Numbered from the stretch's first letter, positions 1 through 11,180 are shown. The stretch is 64,000 bases of DNA from Gracilariopsis chorda (GCA_003194525.1 NBIV01000307.1:1-64000); one strand, 5' to 3'. Made by a program: numbers and translations. Notes: generated by a model not told the origin, from the letters alone.

Positions 1-481
1 AACAACCATGACAACAATGTGCCAGCATGGCACAGCCCTGTATAATGACTTACTTGCGTCATCATGACCATGACGACGCACAAAGTCGCATGACATTGTA
101 TCCATATCGACAACCTAAGTCCATTGCGTGCGGTGCAAGTGCTGGCACACACAATGACACGTCTTTCGCAACGTGATGTCCCTGTAAACCAGTGCAGCCA
201 CACAGAATCTCATATACGTTGTCCATTCAAATTATGCCAAGTGGCCTATGCTGTGCCTACGACCCATACAAAGTATACCACGTGTAAACCACGTAATGCA
301 TATGGTCAAGTGCAGTAGCCAATCATAAGCCCATTTCACGTTGGGTTCGAGCACACGCGCATATGCGCTTTTGCAACGGAGGTGCTCAAAAGTGCCCATC
401 GTTATATGCAAGTTTGTTTCCAAGTAGTCTACCATGAATTCCTAGGGCTTCCAGGCCTTTGACCATGTGCCAACATCAACA
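1..481 (-). mobile_element. Copia-family LTR, 5' (U3) part, cut by window edge
   Basis: The sequence matches, in the same orientation, the U3 part of the LTRs at 2604-3427 and 17718-18516. Shared landmarks are the GCGCATATGCGC-like core near 357-370 and the segment of repeated ATGTGCCAGCATG words. On the minus strand it starts TGTTG at 481, the family terminus. It interrupts the copia gag reading frame beginning at 482, so it is a later insertion. The rest of the LTR, and any element behind it, lies before base 1. Confidence 0.7.
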
Positions 482-1063
482 ACTGTGACCTGTATCAGAC
501 CTGACTGAACCCATTCGGCGGGCATTGTATTCATCAATCTGGTTTGTTGCCACGTAGTCCCATGTGAGTTCAAAAATATCTTTGGTCCTAAGTGCTGCTG
601 CAGTGGACTCCAATGATCAGCTGGGGTCATTACATGACAGAAGCATTGGTGCCTTGTGAGATTCTGGTATAGTGGCATTCTTTCCCATGTAGTCCAGCTG
701 CGAGAACAGAGAGGCAAACTAGTCCACATACTCGGACATATTTTGGCCGTTATACGACATTCTGAACAGCTGGGTTTCCAGTGCTATACGAGACACTGTC
801 CTGTTTGATGCATATTGCAAATCAAGTAGCTGAAGCATGCGACCGGGGTTATCATCTACAACCATAACTACACGCAGTGGGGCATCGCCAATTCCACAAA
901 TGATGATTGCACATGCCTTTTCGCGCTTTGCAACGATACGAGAGGGGTTCTTGGTAGCAGTAGAACCAGGCACTTGTGTCATTATAGAACTGGATGAATC
1001 TTCCGAACGTGACATGAGAACATTCCATAAACCTTTAATTCGACAAGCGGCACGTAGAAGGTG
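482..1063 (-). pseudogene. Ty1/copia gag fragment
   Basis: This is the capsid-like N-terminal half of the copia Gag of this family. The minus-strand reading runs from a start near 1015 (SRSEDSSSSIMTQ) through QLFRMSYNGQNMSEYVD, changes frame near 720-729, and continues to 482. There an LTR has landed at the point corresponding to 16382 in the better copy. The zinc knuckle, protease and polymerase are missing from the window side. It is dead by frameshift and insertion. Family assignment rests on close match to the Gag at 16055-16882, which carries a CX2CX4HX4C knuckle. Confidence 0.75.
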
Positions 1064-2589
1064 TCACCAGAGGGTGTAATCTTCGCCTCACTTACCGTGG
1101 AAGCACGGGATCTGCACACCAGGAGTGGATTCTGACTCAACCTCGGAGTCTGACATGGTTCCAAGAGTAGTTCAGTAACCGAAATAGGAACAAATAATGC
1201 AAGTAAATGAAGCAGAGTGAGGGACTCGATGCTCAGAATTACTATCAGAATACACAAAACAGCTGTTCGAGAGCTACAATTTCTTACTGATAGCGGTGTC
1301 ACACTATGAGGGTGATACTGGAGTGGAGTATTCTCAACACTCACCAGCGAGGGCGCCAGCAAAGACCATGTAACCAAGTCTCAACGCTCGTCCCCTCGCG
1401 CCTGGTACGCGAATCACAGGCAGAGTTCGGGTCTTCGACGCCCGAAGTATACTCACAAGTGGCTTTGAAGCGCACTTGGAAAAGAAAATAAAAGATGAAA
1501 CTTCGCAAAAGTCGGCACAATGACAGGAGAAACTACCTCCGCTACCCTAAGGGTTGATCCCCTGGACCCTGGATGCTCTCTCTAGGTGCGAGGTGCCATT
1601 TTCTTCGACCTGCCCTACTCCACGCACCTCACGAGTAGGGTGCTCAATCTGTACGAAACGTCCCAGGGAGGTTACTAACAAGCGCGTTATGTTGGCAGTA
1701 GTACCTGTGCTGTCACTGAAAACCAAATGTTCCGGGGAGCATGGGCTGTTTTAGAGGGTACCTCTGCAAAAGCGCATATGCGCGTGTGCGCGAACCCAAC
1801 GTGAAACTGGCTTCTGATTGGCTACTGCAAATGTACATATGCAACGTGGTGCGTACAAGTGGTATGGCATAACTGGATCGGTTGGACACACCCACGTGTC
1901 CAGCTACTACAGTGGTCACAGTGTACGTTGTGTATAGGGGAGACTGATGAAGTGGTTGACACCTGGTACAAGTGGTACAGCAGTGGTTGGTACAATGGTA
2001 AGGTGCGCATGCACTGTCAACAGGTTTACACATGCACGGGTATATTGATGACGTGGGTGTTGTGTGCATTGCCACATGATGACATGGCACTAACACCACA
2101 GGTTACGTGCCGACTTACCGTGACGTGTTGACTTACCGCGATGTGTTGGCATGTGCTGGCGTGTGTTGGAGTCGTGAATTTGTGCCTTGTCATGGTCATG
2201 TGTATGCAGGTAACTATTACGGAACGTTGGTGCGTTGGTGTGCGTTGATGTAATGAGGTTGTGCTGAGCTGGCTATGTCATGTTAGATGATGATTGGTAG
2301 TATTGAGTGTCCCTGCTTAGTGGTTTAGGTTTTACTTGTAGTTGGTGTTCCCGCGCAATTAGAGTTTAGAGTGGTATATAAGATGTGCATGAAGGACCTC
2401 CAAGTAAATCCAAGCTAGAGCTGGCGAACTTCCCTTCCATCCCCTCAACTTCCTTTCAACTTTCAACACGTTATGCTTTGACCAGTTGAACCCTGCTGGT
2501 CTCTTGCGGCATATCAGCTCAATCTTACGTGCGCACGCAAAAATAAATGAAAGTTAGATAAAAGCAAACGTCTGCAATATGTCGACGCT
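1064..2589 (-). other. Copia untranslated leader, split by a solo LTR
   Basis: The stretch 1064-1689 plus 2474-2589 is collinear with the untranslated leader of the copia copy at 16951-17701 and with 23516-24220. No long conserved ORF is seen in it. The two halves are separated by the solo LTR 1690-2468. Removing that LTR and one copy of its 5-bp target duplication restores collinearity with the other leaders. Confidence 0.65.
1690..2468 (+). mobile_element. Solo LTR of the copia family, with 5-bp TSD
   Basis: The element begins TGTTG at 1690 and ends CAACA at 2468. It is flanked on both sides by CGTTA (1685-1689 and 2469-2473), a 5-bp target site duplication. It is in the opposite orientation to the element it interrupts. 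It holds the family U3 core (GCGCATATGCGCG near 1773-1785) and a TATATAAG box at 2375-2382 that would be the LTR promoter. There is no internal coding sequence, so it probably formed by LTR-LTR recombination. Confidence 0.85.
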
Positions 2590-2602
2590 CTGGGCCCATA
2601 AC
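2590..2602 (-). promoter_or_regulatory. Copia primer-binding site, half-tRNA iMet type
   Basis: On the minus strand, directly after the LTR end, the sequence reads GTTATGGGCCCAG. This is complementary to the anticodon arm of initiator tRNA-Met rather than to a tRNA 3' end. Drosophila copia uses the same arrangement (LTR end followed by GGTTATGGGCCC). The other copies of the family have the same site with small changes (17702-17717, 25029-25042). Confidence 0.75.
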
Positions 2603-2603
2603 T

Positions 2604-3427
2604 TTTTGATTTGAAATGATGTTGATAGATGATGTTGGCTTTGGTGGAAATGAAAAGGAAAGAAAGAAAGAAAATAAAGAGTGAAGGTTGCCAGACGTGG
2701 GTGCGAGTTTATTTGGTACTGTGACTTCAGAGTCTTACATAGCACATCTAGTTCGCACTACCACTACAATAAAACCATACAGCACTAACTGGGGACACCC
2801 AATACTACCAATCATAATCAAACATAACACGGTAAGGGTTGCACACATTGATTACAGGTAATTACAACCATGCATAACAACATAACAACACATTACAACC
2901 ACGCACACCGAGTGAACCAAGCAGCCAACCAGGCGCAACATGTGAACCAGACATGCCAACAATGTGCCAGCATGTGACAGCACTGTGTAAATGCTTACCT
3001 GCATCATCATGACTATGACAAAGCACAAGTTCACATGCCACCGCATCCAGGTACATACCCTAGGTGTGTTGCGTGCATGACACGTGCTTAATTGCACAAC
3101 TGCACCTATGAGACACCTGCATTTACCTGTAACCCAGATGTACCAACACATTTTCCTAAGTACCATGCCCATTCACCTTCTGCCAAATGGCCGGTTCCGT
3201 TCCCATGACCCATAGGATGCACAAAACTTGTAACCAATGCATTGCATATGAGTATACCCAGTAGCCAGTCATATGCCTGTTTCAAGTTGGGTTTGAGAAC
3301 ACACGCAAATGAGCTTTTGCAAAGCAGCTCTCAAAAACAGCCCTCCGTTGTATGAAACTTTGTTTCTAAATGCTGCACCATCCTGTCCCAGGACTACCAG
3401 GCACTCGACCATGTGCTACCATTAACA
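2604..3427 (-). mobile_element. Copia-family 5' LTR
   Basis: This is a full-length LTR of about 824 bp on the minus strand. It runs from a TGTTA-like start at 3427 to a mutated end at 2604, where the expected CAACA reads CAAAA. It is followed by the primer-binding site and leader of the copia copy to its left. It matches 17718-18516 along its length. It abuts a plus-strand copia integrase fragment at 3428, so this element inserted into or beside another copia copy. Confidence 0.75.
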
Positions 3428-3642
3428 AAGCTCAAACAGCTTGGAGGGCAGCATGTGCTTATTCGAAAACTGCATTCTGAAATCGCAGAAGAGTACATTT
3501 TCTTACAAAAGAATTCCAATAATGGTCTCCAGGAGGTATCTTTTTCTCCACCGTATACCCCGGAACATAGTGCTATTGCAGAGCGCATCAATCACACTAT
3601 GGTTGAAGCTGCCCAAGCTTTGCTCATTCAAGCAAATCTTCC
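3428..3642 (+). pseudogene. Ty1/copia integrase fragment
   Basis: The plus-strand reading gives the integrase core segment with HVLIRKLHSEIAEEYI and PPYTPEHSAIAERIN. This is the region of the second Asp and the Glu of the DDE triad; the second Asp is changed (SDNAEE in the copy at 14924-15232, SEIAEE here). The fragment is bounded by an LTR on each side. It ends exactly at TGTTG of the right-hand LTR (3643), which interrupts the reading frame after the residues NLP. Confidence 0.75.
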
Positions 3643-4247
3643 TGTTGATGTTAGCACATTGTCGAGTGCCTGGTAGGCCTGGGACATCAAGGCGCAGCAC
3701 TTGGAAAGAAAGTTTCATATAACAGAGGGCTGTTTTTGAGAGCTGCTTGGCAAGAGCGCATATGCGTGTGTTCTCAAACCCAACCTGAAACAGGCATATT
3801 ACTGGCTACTGCATATACTCATATGCAATGCATTGGTTACAAGTGTTTTGCATCCTATGGGTCATGGGAACAGAACTTGCCACTTGGCATAAGGTGAATG
3901 GGCATGGTACTTAGGAATATGTGTGGGTACATCTGGTTTACAGGTACATGCAGGTGTTGCATAGGTGCATTTGTGCAAATAAGGACGTGCCATGCACGGA
4001 ACACACCTAGGGTATGTGCATGGATGCAGTGGCATGTGAATTTGTGCTTTGTCATAGTCATGATGATGCAAGTAAGTTTTTACCTAGGGCTGTCACATGC
4101 TGGCACATTGTTGGCATGTCGGGATCACTTTTGGGGCATTGTTGGCTGCTTGGGTCACTGGGTGTGCGCTGTTGTATTGTGTTGTTATGATGTTATCCAT
4201 GGTTGTACTTAGCTGTAATCAGTGTTTGCAACCCTTATTGTGTTACA
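3643..4247 (+). mobile_element. Copia-family LTR, 3'-truncated
   Basis: It begins TGTTGATGTTAGC at 3643 and follows the family U3 (reverse complement of 2820-3427) up to TTATTGTGTTA near 4247, where similarity stops. The R/U5 part and TATA box are lost. Together with the LTR at 2604-3427 it makes an inverted pair around the integrase fragment. Confidence 0.7.
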
Positions 4248-4271
4248 ATGGTACGAAGGGCCTTTGGCCCT

Positions 4272-4462
4272 ACCACTCTTTCCTGCAGTGGTGACCTCTG
4301 CATCTTGCCTGCACGAAAGAGTGGTAGCGCCGCCCTCCCACACTTTCCTGCAGTTGTGATGTCTGCCTCTTGCCTGCAGGAAAGAGTGGTAGGGCCACCC
4401 TACCATTCTTTTCTGCAGTTGTGACGTCTGCATCTTGCCTGCAGGAAAAAAGGGTAGGGCCA
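4272..4462. repeat. Three tandem about 63-bp palindromic units
   Basis: Each unit starts with a form of CCCTACCACTCTTTCCTGCAG and ends with its inverse CTGCAGGAAAGAGTGGTAGGG, separated by about 20 bases (GTGACCTCTGCATCTTGC-like). The units are near 4272-4331, 4334-4395 and 4399-4462. Each can fold into a long hairpin. The unit is not part of the copia LTR or of the Helitron that starts at 4686. A further 9-bp inverted repeat (AAACGTTTT...AAAACGTTT) lies at 4492-4517. Confidence 0.75.
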
Positions 4463-4831
4463 GAGCTTGAGCGGTCACAAACATGAGAATTAAACGTTTT
4501 GATTGTCCAAAACGTTTGATTATCATCGGCGCAAAAAGTTGCCAAACCAAAAAACCCAAAAAATGAACGTGAAGCACTGTTTTAGGTGCTGGCGTAATTC
4601 GCGCCAAAAAAACGAAATCGTGCATTTTACTAATTCTTTATGGGGTGCAAAGGTCGTTGTCGCACAAATCCTTAGTTAGGTTAGACAAGTAGAAGCGGCA
4701 TTCGGCCGCGGGTGGCACTGCGCGCCGCAGTGCAGGAATGATGAACAGCGGAGAAGAAAAAGAGGGTGGAGATAGCAAAAGCAGAGAATCAAGTAGTTTA
4801 ATTCAATGAGTGAAGAAAGCAAGAAATATGA

Positions 4832-6515
4832 TTATGGTTGTGGAGGGATGCAGAATTGCAAAGCTTCAGGCAGCACTGGCTTGGCGATGGCCACAGGCAT
4901 GGGATGAATTGTATACGCATTCGCGGATGTAAGCTGCGGGTCATGCAGGGGCAGCACATGGTTGTTCCTTGGAACCTGTGACAATGCGACATTCAACTGA
5001 CAGGCGCAGAAGAAGTTGGATCGCACATCCACAACCAAGCCATCCAACGTCTTTCGTTGTCCATTTTGAATGGTAGCTGCAAATGCAAGACGAATTGGGA
5101 ATTGCGTTTGAATCAAGCGAATGTCTGCGAAAGAAACCTCGAAGTCGATACGATGCAGGAGCTGTCGTTCCAGCATCTGTTCGTTCTCGTCGAATCGGGC
5201 CACCTGTATCGTAAAATGATCGACAAGCACGACTACGAACAGTTTTTCGTTGATCAAAGCGGGATGTAGCACGTTCTGAATGACCATAACTGGTGCACAA
5301 ATCTTCAACTCCAAGTTATGAGGGGGTACACCAGTAGGTGCATATTGATACGCAAACTCGGGAACAAAGGTATTGAAGACGTCGGGCTCTGAGTTCTGTA
5401 CACCATCAGGTTGTACCATCGTAGCTGACGGAAGAGTGACGCGTTCACCAGGAAACAGATCCAGCGCTGCGGCATTGTGTTCATCGACCAACAGATTTGT
5501 GAAGGCAATGAGCGTTCTGCTGAGATCCACATACTCCTTGCGTCGTGTCGTGAGCCACTTCCACAGGAATTGGTAGGCGGTTTGCATGCCACCAGTAGAT
5601 CTGAGTGGTGGCTTTGTTGGATATTGGGTTGCGTGCAATGGAATGCAACAGCGACGCAAATGCTGGATCATCGGCTTGGCGTACTTGTTCTGTGAGGTAT
5701 AGCACTTGAACCGAGCACAATGTCCACAGATCAATCTTCCACAGCAATTTGTTGAGAATTTTTGTGTACACTCGTCTCACATTTCCCCTTGGCTTGGCCT
5801 CCGTGTACACCTGCGCCACCACTGGAAGCAGCTGGGAGTATTCGCCCGATAGAACGATGGTTAAGCCCCCAAACGGAGGCGGGTTTTCCATTCCACTGCA
5901 GCAAAGATCTTTGAGCAACGCATCCATGAGTTTGAAGAGCTTTCTTGAGAGCATGGACGCCTCATCGAAGACGACCAGTTGTACTTCCCGTAGCAGTTCT
6001 GCACGTTGGGATCGGGGACCGTACTTTGACAAAGTGGCTGTAGTGCTGCTTGTGCTGTCCCTATCAGCTACATCCAGTCCGAGCAGGCTATGTAAAGTGC
6101 GGCCAACTTCGTATAACGAAACTGCAATGCCTGTTGTAGCATTCATCTTGGCGAGCATTCCTTCCGACTCTGCGATATCACGAAGGAGGTTGAGCACGTA
6201 TGTCTTTCCGGTTCCTGCGGATCCTTGCACAAATAAAACGTTTCTGGGAGTGCTTGTTCGCTCCTGCGGCGCCTGTCGTTGTTGCAATGCAGCAATAACG
6301 ATTTCAATGACTTGTCTTTTGCGAGGTTTTAAGGTGGCGCACCTTGACTGCAAAGTTGACGATTTTCGCACCACTCGCGCGTCTCGAGTTGTTGTAGCTC
6401 GATTCGCCGCAGTCAATGCTGTATGATCCTGCTGTAGGTGTTGGGAGAAGAAGATTTTAATGCGAAGCAGTCGTCCTCCGTGCCGTTCTGAGATCTCCAC
6501 CACACGTCGATACAT
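4832..6515 (-). pseudogene. Helitron PIF1-type helicase region
   Basis: The reading from 6515 carries Walker A GSAGTGKT, then a Walker B/DEA box in LVVFDEASML, then a motif like GDFxQLLPVV (LSGEYSQLLPVVAQV) and LTEQVRQ. The second frame (5734-4832) carries GVPPHNLELKICAPVMV and a terminal segment FPIRLAFAATIQNGQRKTL, where family members usually have NKAQGQTL. The two frames overlap near 5481-5734, so the helicase is frameshifted. In a live element it would unwind DNA during rolling-circle transposition. A separate cellular PIF1 is unlikely because the Rep domain lies directly upstream in the same orientation. Confidence 0.8.
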
Positions 6516-6569
6516 CTCTTTCTTTCGTTGCTACTCATCTCCTGTATGTATGTCCCTACATAGCGCCTC

Positions 6570-8130
6570 TCAGTTTTCGACGGCCATTTTTTCTGGGTCT
6601 GCGCTTTGTTGGTATAGTGTGAAAACCAAAAGTCGTAGCTCGGAGGGTGTGCTGTAGATCTGCAATGCTTCTTGAAATGCAATATCAAACTTGGATCCCT
6701 CCGCGAGCAGTCCGCTTATAATCACAGTTTCACGATTCGTTCCATACTGCTGTCCGTTGAAATTCCTTGCATCTTCATAAGAGCTCGAGCCGTGATTCAT
6801 GACCAGCAAGCGCAAAGCAAAGAGCTCAATTTCCGACGTTGAAACACCTCTGATCCTTGCGACGCACTGCTCGTCGTCCGTGCACTCTACCACGTACATG
6901 GGCGGATCGCAGTCGTCTGTGGGCACCTGAGTGCTGTCTCCGTCGTATCGGTTAAGCACACGGGCTGGAAGCGTGCGATACAATCGAACGTTTTCAAAGT
7001 ACGAAAGGTAGTCGAGGTTCGCGTATGCTTCGGGCCTTGCAAAGTATCTCTCTAACATAGACGGTGGCGATGCAAAATGGATTTGATTTGGACCTCTCAG
7101 CAGAAACTTTCGCTCTCCTTCCAAGTGAATGGCCAGTCGCTCTACGTTTGGTACGATGTGAACATGTCCAAATTCGAAAAATCTCTAAGCTGCATTGGCG
7201 GCGCCCACCACACGCGCTCGCATGTATGCACGAATGTCGTTCTGCACCTGCGGCTCTTGTTGCTGCTCGTTTTTTGTGCCTGTCTCATTAGCACCACTCA
7301 CATTGAGCACCACCTTTTGAGCTTTGGACTGCTTGAACGCGTAGTTCATCAGATATGCCACTGCGCCCCCTCCTTGCGTGCGTTCTACGTTGATATGAGA
7401 GTGGTACCTCTTGGTCAGAGTTGGGTTGTATGGCACAATCTTGAGGTCTCGTTGCCTTTTTCTGCGGTAGATCACGCGATTCGTGCCTTTTTCTGCGGTA
7501 GATCGCGCGATTCGTACCTTTTTCAATGTACGTCTCCGGCATAATCATGTTGCTGTCGTATCCAAACTTGCACCGCCCAGCGAGAATGCGGCAATAGGGG
7601 GAGTGGCAGTGCCTGTGCATAGAATAAATGAGGCCATGCAACGCGTCTTCTTCGCCTGGAAGGGGACGTTCTGCACGAATGAGCTCGTCGATAACATCAA
7701 AGTCTTCAATCACGCCTTCCTTGAGCCACACGAGCATGTGGTGATGAGCCACATTGCGCTTTTGAAACTCGAGCTTTGATGCAAGCCCCAGCCACTTCAT
7801 TCCACAGACGTGCTCTGAGTTCTTCTCCAAGTCCTTCATGAATTCGGTGGCGTACTGGTTTTACATCCTTGCAATCAGATCCGGTCGGTCAAACGGTCGA
7901 GGGCAGTTACTCTGTGCCGTAAATGCGCCACGATTAGTGGTGTCCATCCCAAGTCGCTGGATGTACTTTCGCCAGATGTTCATGGTGATTGTAATGAACA
8001 GAGAAGGCGGTCCTCTCTGCGCTACGATCGCCTGTACATTCAGGGGCTTGTTCTTCCAGTACGCTGCTGAGTTGACCGAGTCGTCGGGCAGAACGATGCG
8101 TCCCATTTGTGCGAACTGTGATGGTGACAC
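6570..8130 (-). pseudogene. Helitron Rep (HUH nuclease) and linker region
   Basis: Segment 8130-7861 contains PPSLFITITMNIWRK and RPFDRPDLIARM, the conserved Rep lead-in. Segment 7839-7288 contains VAHHHMLVWL, equivalent to the HUH metal site (usually PHAH). The adjoining frame has YLMNYAFK, matching the YxxxY double-tyrosine nuclease motif. The 7124-6570 frame (MEGERKFLLRGPNQIHFA onward) is the usual Rep-helicase linker. At least three frame changes are needed to read through, so no intact nuclease is made. The direct duplication RKRQRD/RKRHESRD around 7445-7515 is a local repeat. Confidence 0.75.
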
Positions 8131-8247
8131 ATGATTTGATTGCTGTTGTGCGTCCTGGATCTGTTGCTCTTTTATATTACGTGCCTGCTGTTTTCTCTAC
8201 AGGAAACGTAGTCGCATGTACTCAATGTTTGTGGGCGTGCGGAGTAT

Positions 8248-9786
8248 TCACATCTGCATCAACCGTCCACTGTTTAGTAGGATGTTATCTGAGTACATAC
8301 GTCGCTTCGCGTTCTCAACCCAGGTGAGCTTCCGTAGCTTCCACTCATTGACGCTGGGACCTGAGCTTTGCTGTGTGAGGTTCCTTGCATCCAGAAACAG
8401 GCCGATGTCAAACGGTTCGTGCTGATCCCCGTACGGGTAGAGAAGAGGGAAAGTGCCCTTTTTTGCAAGTTTAGATGCCGGTTTTAGAAGTCGGTACCGC
8501 ACTTGCGCATTGTTTGGAGCATTTGCAGTCGCCCCACCTCCAGCAGCAGCAGCACTCGTCACTGCAGCGTGCTCTTTGGTTACAGTTCGTTCTACCAAGC
8601 GCAGTACCTGAGACTCCACTTGGTACAGGACAGTCTGATCAACCACAAGCGTTCTCATCATGGTTGGCCCCCACCAGGAACATCTTCAGGGAGAGGGCCA
8701 GCACTTGCATGAGTAGTAGTGACTGTCGCACTTCGGATTCCTTCGTATCAACGTACGACTACTCCTTGTTCCCCTGCTTGCACGCTGATATCCACGGCGG
8801 TCTCCGCATTTTGTGGTTGTTGTTGCTGTTGCGTGTTAAGCATGGATCAGTAACGTTCGCGCACCACGTCTGGCTTAGGCTGGATCACATCGTACAATTT
8901 TGGTACGATTTCCCTTACGTTGAGGTCCTAAATGAACGCACGCATATTGGCGCGCGCATAGTGAGATGGATCCAAGGAAGGCGGACCAGTACCCCACAGA
9001 AAGCTGTAGCGCGTGTTGTTTTGGTTCTGCGTCGGCAAAGCGAGAGCTGCGTTGCCTTCAAGTCTGAGGAAGGCGGTACCGCCTCCCGTCACATACGACA
9101 TGTCCATCAACGCTTGTGTCGTCGCGAAGTGCGCATTCAAGTTGAGGTAATGGCTGTGAAAGGCTTTCAGGCTATAAATGCTGCGAACCAACTCAATGCT
9201 ATGCCTTCTGCAGAACGTGAAGCCACATCCTGCCATTATTTTCATTCCACAACACACACAATTGGTCCCTTTTGCCAAGCGAAACGCATCTGCAATACTT
9301 GCAGCTATGAATTTGCAATGTCCAGTCTGGGCACGGGCAGGAGGAGAGCGTGTGTGCATGCTCGCTGCCTCTTCCGCATCGCCTTTCACCCGCAGTGGAA
9401 AGCGTCTCGAACTCCGGAATGCTTGCATGGGTGGCTGGATCATTCCAAGCTTCATCTGCCGCGGTATCCCACGCATAGTACACGCGATACAGTCCTCGAT
9501 CCGAATGTCCAGCATACTGCATGATCGTCGTATCAAGCTGCTGCTGTGGGCGCTGCGGCTGCTGCGGCTGCTGCTGCGGTGGGTGTAAGGGACCAGGAGT
9601 GATCTCATCCTCTCCAACTTCCATGGGAACTAGCATCTGCTCTTCTTGTTGTTCAGCTTGTGGCAAAGCAGGTTGCTGTGGCGGGTGTGAGGGAGCGGGA
9701 GTGATCTCATCCTCTTCCACTCCCATCGGAATTGGTCTCTGTTCTTCTTCTTCAACTTGCGGCAGAAGACGCGCGTCTGTCTCCAC
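8248..9786 (-). pseudogene. Helitron N-terminal region with EDEITP repeats
   Basis: Segment 8661-8248 has KKGTFPLLYPYGDQ, the start of the Helitron_like_N region. Segment 9617-8928 has a cysteine cluster (TNCVCCGMKIMAGCGFTFC) followed by the block expected before the Rep domain. The frame from 9786 is rich in Pro, Gln and Glu and contains two copies of a unit with EDEITPxPxHPP. A third copy lies in another frame near 9904-9931. The acidic repeat is probably a disordered N-terminal tail. The functional role is unknown, and the frames are interrupted. Confidence 0.6.
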
Positions 9787-10047
9787 GGTTGTATTGCCCT
9801 AGTCCTTAACAGCAGGCGCAGGCATTGGTGGGAGAGATGGAGGCATAGGAGATGAACTCGGTCGCGATGTGGACCTCGGACGACTTGCCCAAGCGACGCA
9901 CGTGGGTGCAGGAGTAATTTCGTCCTCTTCCATGGCCGGAAAAATGGGTCCTTGCCCATGCACTCCGCTCTCATTTACTGGCATCTCATCTGGAGCGGGA
10001 GGAAATGGCAATCGTCAAGATCGTCCATCTCCTGGCCTTGCTCCGCC

Positions 10048-10317
10048 TGAGTTCACCTTGGCCCCTCTGAAGTTTGCTCTGGTGGCTCCACGATCGCTTT
10101 AGCCCCTCCCAAGTTGGCTCTGGCGCCTCCAGAATTCGCCCTGGCACTTCCCGAATTTACCCTAGCACCTCCGGAATTTCTTCTCGCACCTCCGGAATTT
10201 GCTCTGGCACCTCTCGAATTTGCTCTGGGTCCTCCAGATTTTGCTCTGGGTCCTCAACAGTTCGGTCTGGCTCCTCCAGAGTTCGGTCTGGCCCCACCAC
10301 AGTTCGGACATGGACCT
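10048..10317. repeat. Minisatellite, 21-bp unit, about 12 copies
   Basis: Imperfect 21-bp units of the type GCTCTGGCGCCTCCAGAATTC run through this stretch. On the plus strand they encode a 7-residue repeat ALAPPEF with changes (ALALPEF, TLAPPEF, LLAPPEF, ALGPPDF, GLAPPQF). An open frame spans 10114-10413, but it runs into AT-rich unique sequence and shows no other protein feature. I therefore call it a repeat rather than a gene. It lies just upstream, in the Helitron's orientation, of the Helitron N-terminal region. Confidence 0.8.
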
Positions 10318-11100
10318 CCTTGCGTCATTTTAATTGAAAATTATAGAAATAACCAATTCAAATATTTTAAACCGTTAAAAATTTCACCAGAGTTCCAGTA
10401 TAATTTCCAATAGAAAAAAAGTTGAAAGTGAAAAAATGGTTGCAGTTTGTTGCGTTGCAACCACCGGGCCTAGTTGCATGAGCAATTAAAAAATTGCTGC
10501 AAGACTAATATTTACCCGATGCAGTCGTGCGCAGCACAGGGACTCTCGACACACTCCTGTTGGATTCTGACGGGCGGAGTGTGCCCAGCCGGTTTTCAAG
10601 CCGTTTGATGTTTAACTCGGGTCCGGTTGTCAGGACTGGTTTGCCTTTACTCACACACCGAAGTGTGCTTCCCGGCCCCAAGAGGTAGGACACCGCAGCC
10701 GCCCCGGACCCTGCACAGCAAGCTGGTATTAGGTCCGGTAAACCCTCAGACTTCCTGATAGCCGTCAAACGACCAGTATACCACAGAAGAGCACCTGACC
10801 TTTCCCATATCCGTGGTACTCAGTGGGTTACTCTTGTGGCGACCTGCACACAAGTTCGGCCTTGCTTAGGTCCCAGCCCAGCAAACAGTGCCCAAATAAG
10901 CAAAAGGTTACGACACTGCGCTACTGGCCAAGCCTGTACGGGATGTAAAATAGTGGTTAGGGTCAGCAAGCGAGATGCAATTGGCATTGAGCCAGTGCAG
11001 TATAATTGCTCTGTGCTTTTTGCTGCACTGGCGCAGTGCAGAAAGGGAGCCACGTGTCGTGCAAGCCAACTACTGCTGAGTCGTTGGCACTAAAGTCATT
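10318..11100. other. No gene seen; AT-rich then unique sequence
   Basis: The stretch 10320-10500 is AT-rich and has two small inverted repeats: GGTTGCA...TGCAACC near 10439-10464 and AGCAATT-AAAA-AATTGCT near 10481-10498. From 10,500 on the sequence is balanced in GC and holds only short unconvincing ORFs. The missing 5' end of the minus-strand Helitron may lie here but cannot be placed. Confidence 0.5.
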
Positions 11101-11178
11101 TACTGTAGTGCAAGGCACTGAGCAGCAGCGGAAGTCAACATGCAGCAGCATGCAGCAGCAGCCAATATGCTGTACGGT

Positions 11179-11180
<2 letters not shown>

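Larger units (their letters stand above)
4686..10011 (-). mobile_element. Degenerate autonomous-type Helitron (RepHel)
   Basis: The minus-strand series of reading frames gives, in order, an N-terminal region, a HUH Rep domain, a linker and a PIF1-type helicase, which is the Helitron arrangement. The likely 3' end is the CTTG at 4689-4686, preceded by two hairpins: CACTGCGCGCCGCAGTG at 4716-4732 and GCGGCATTCGGCCGC at 4696-4710. The next base on the minus strand is T, as expected for insertion between A and T. The 5' end was not found; coordinate 10011 is only the limit of recognisable coding sequence. Confidence 0.7.

Noticed and set aside
4832..6515. A cellular PIF1 helicase gene
   Set aside because: A Rep (HUH) domain and Helitron N region lie directly upstream on the same strand, and the frame is broken.
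10114..10413. Plus-strand ORF of ALAPPEF repeats as a gene
   Set aside because: It consists only of the 21-bp minisatellite running into AT-rich unique sequence, with no other protein feature.
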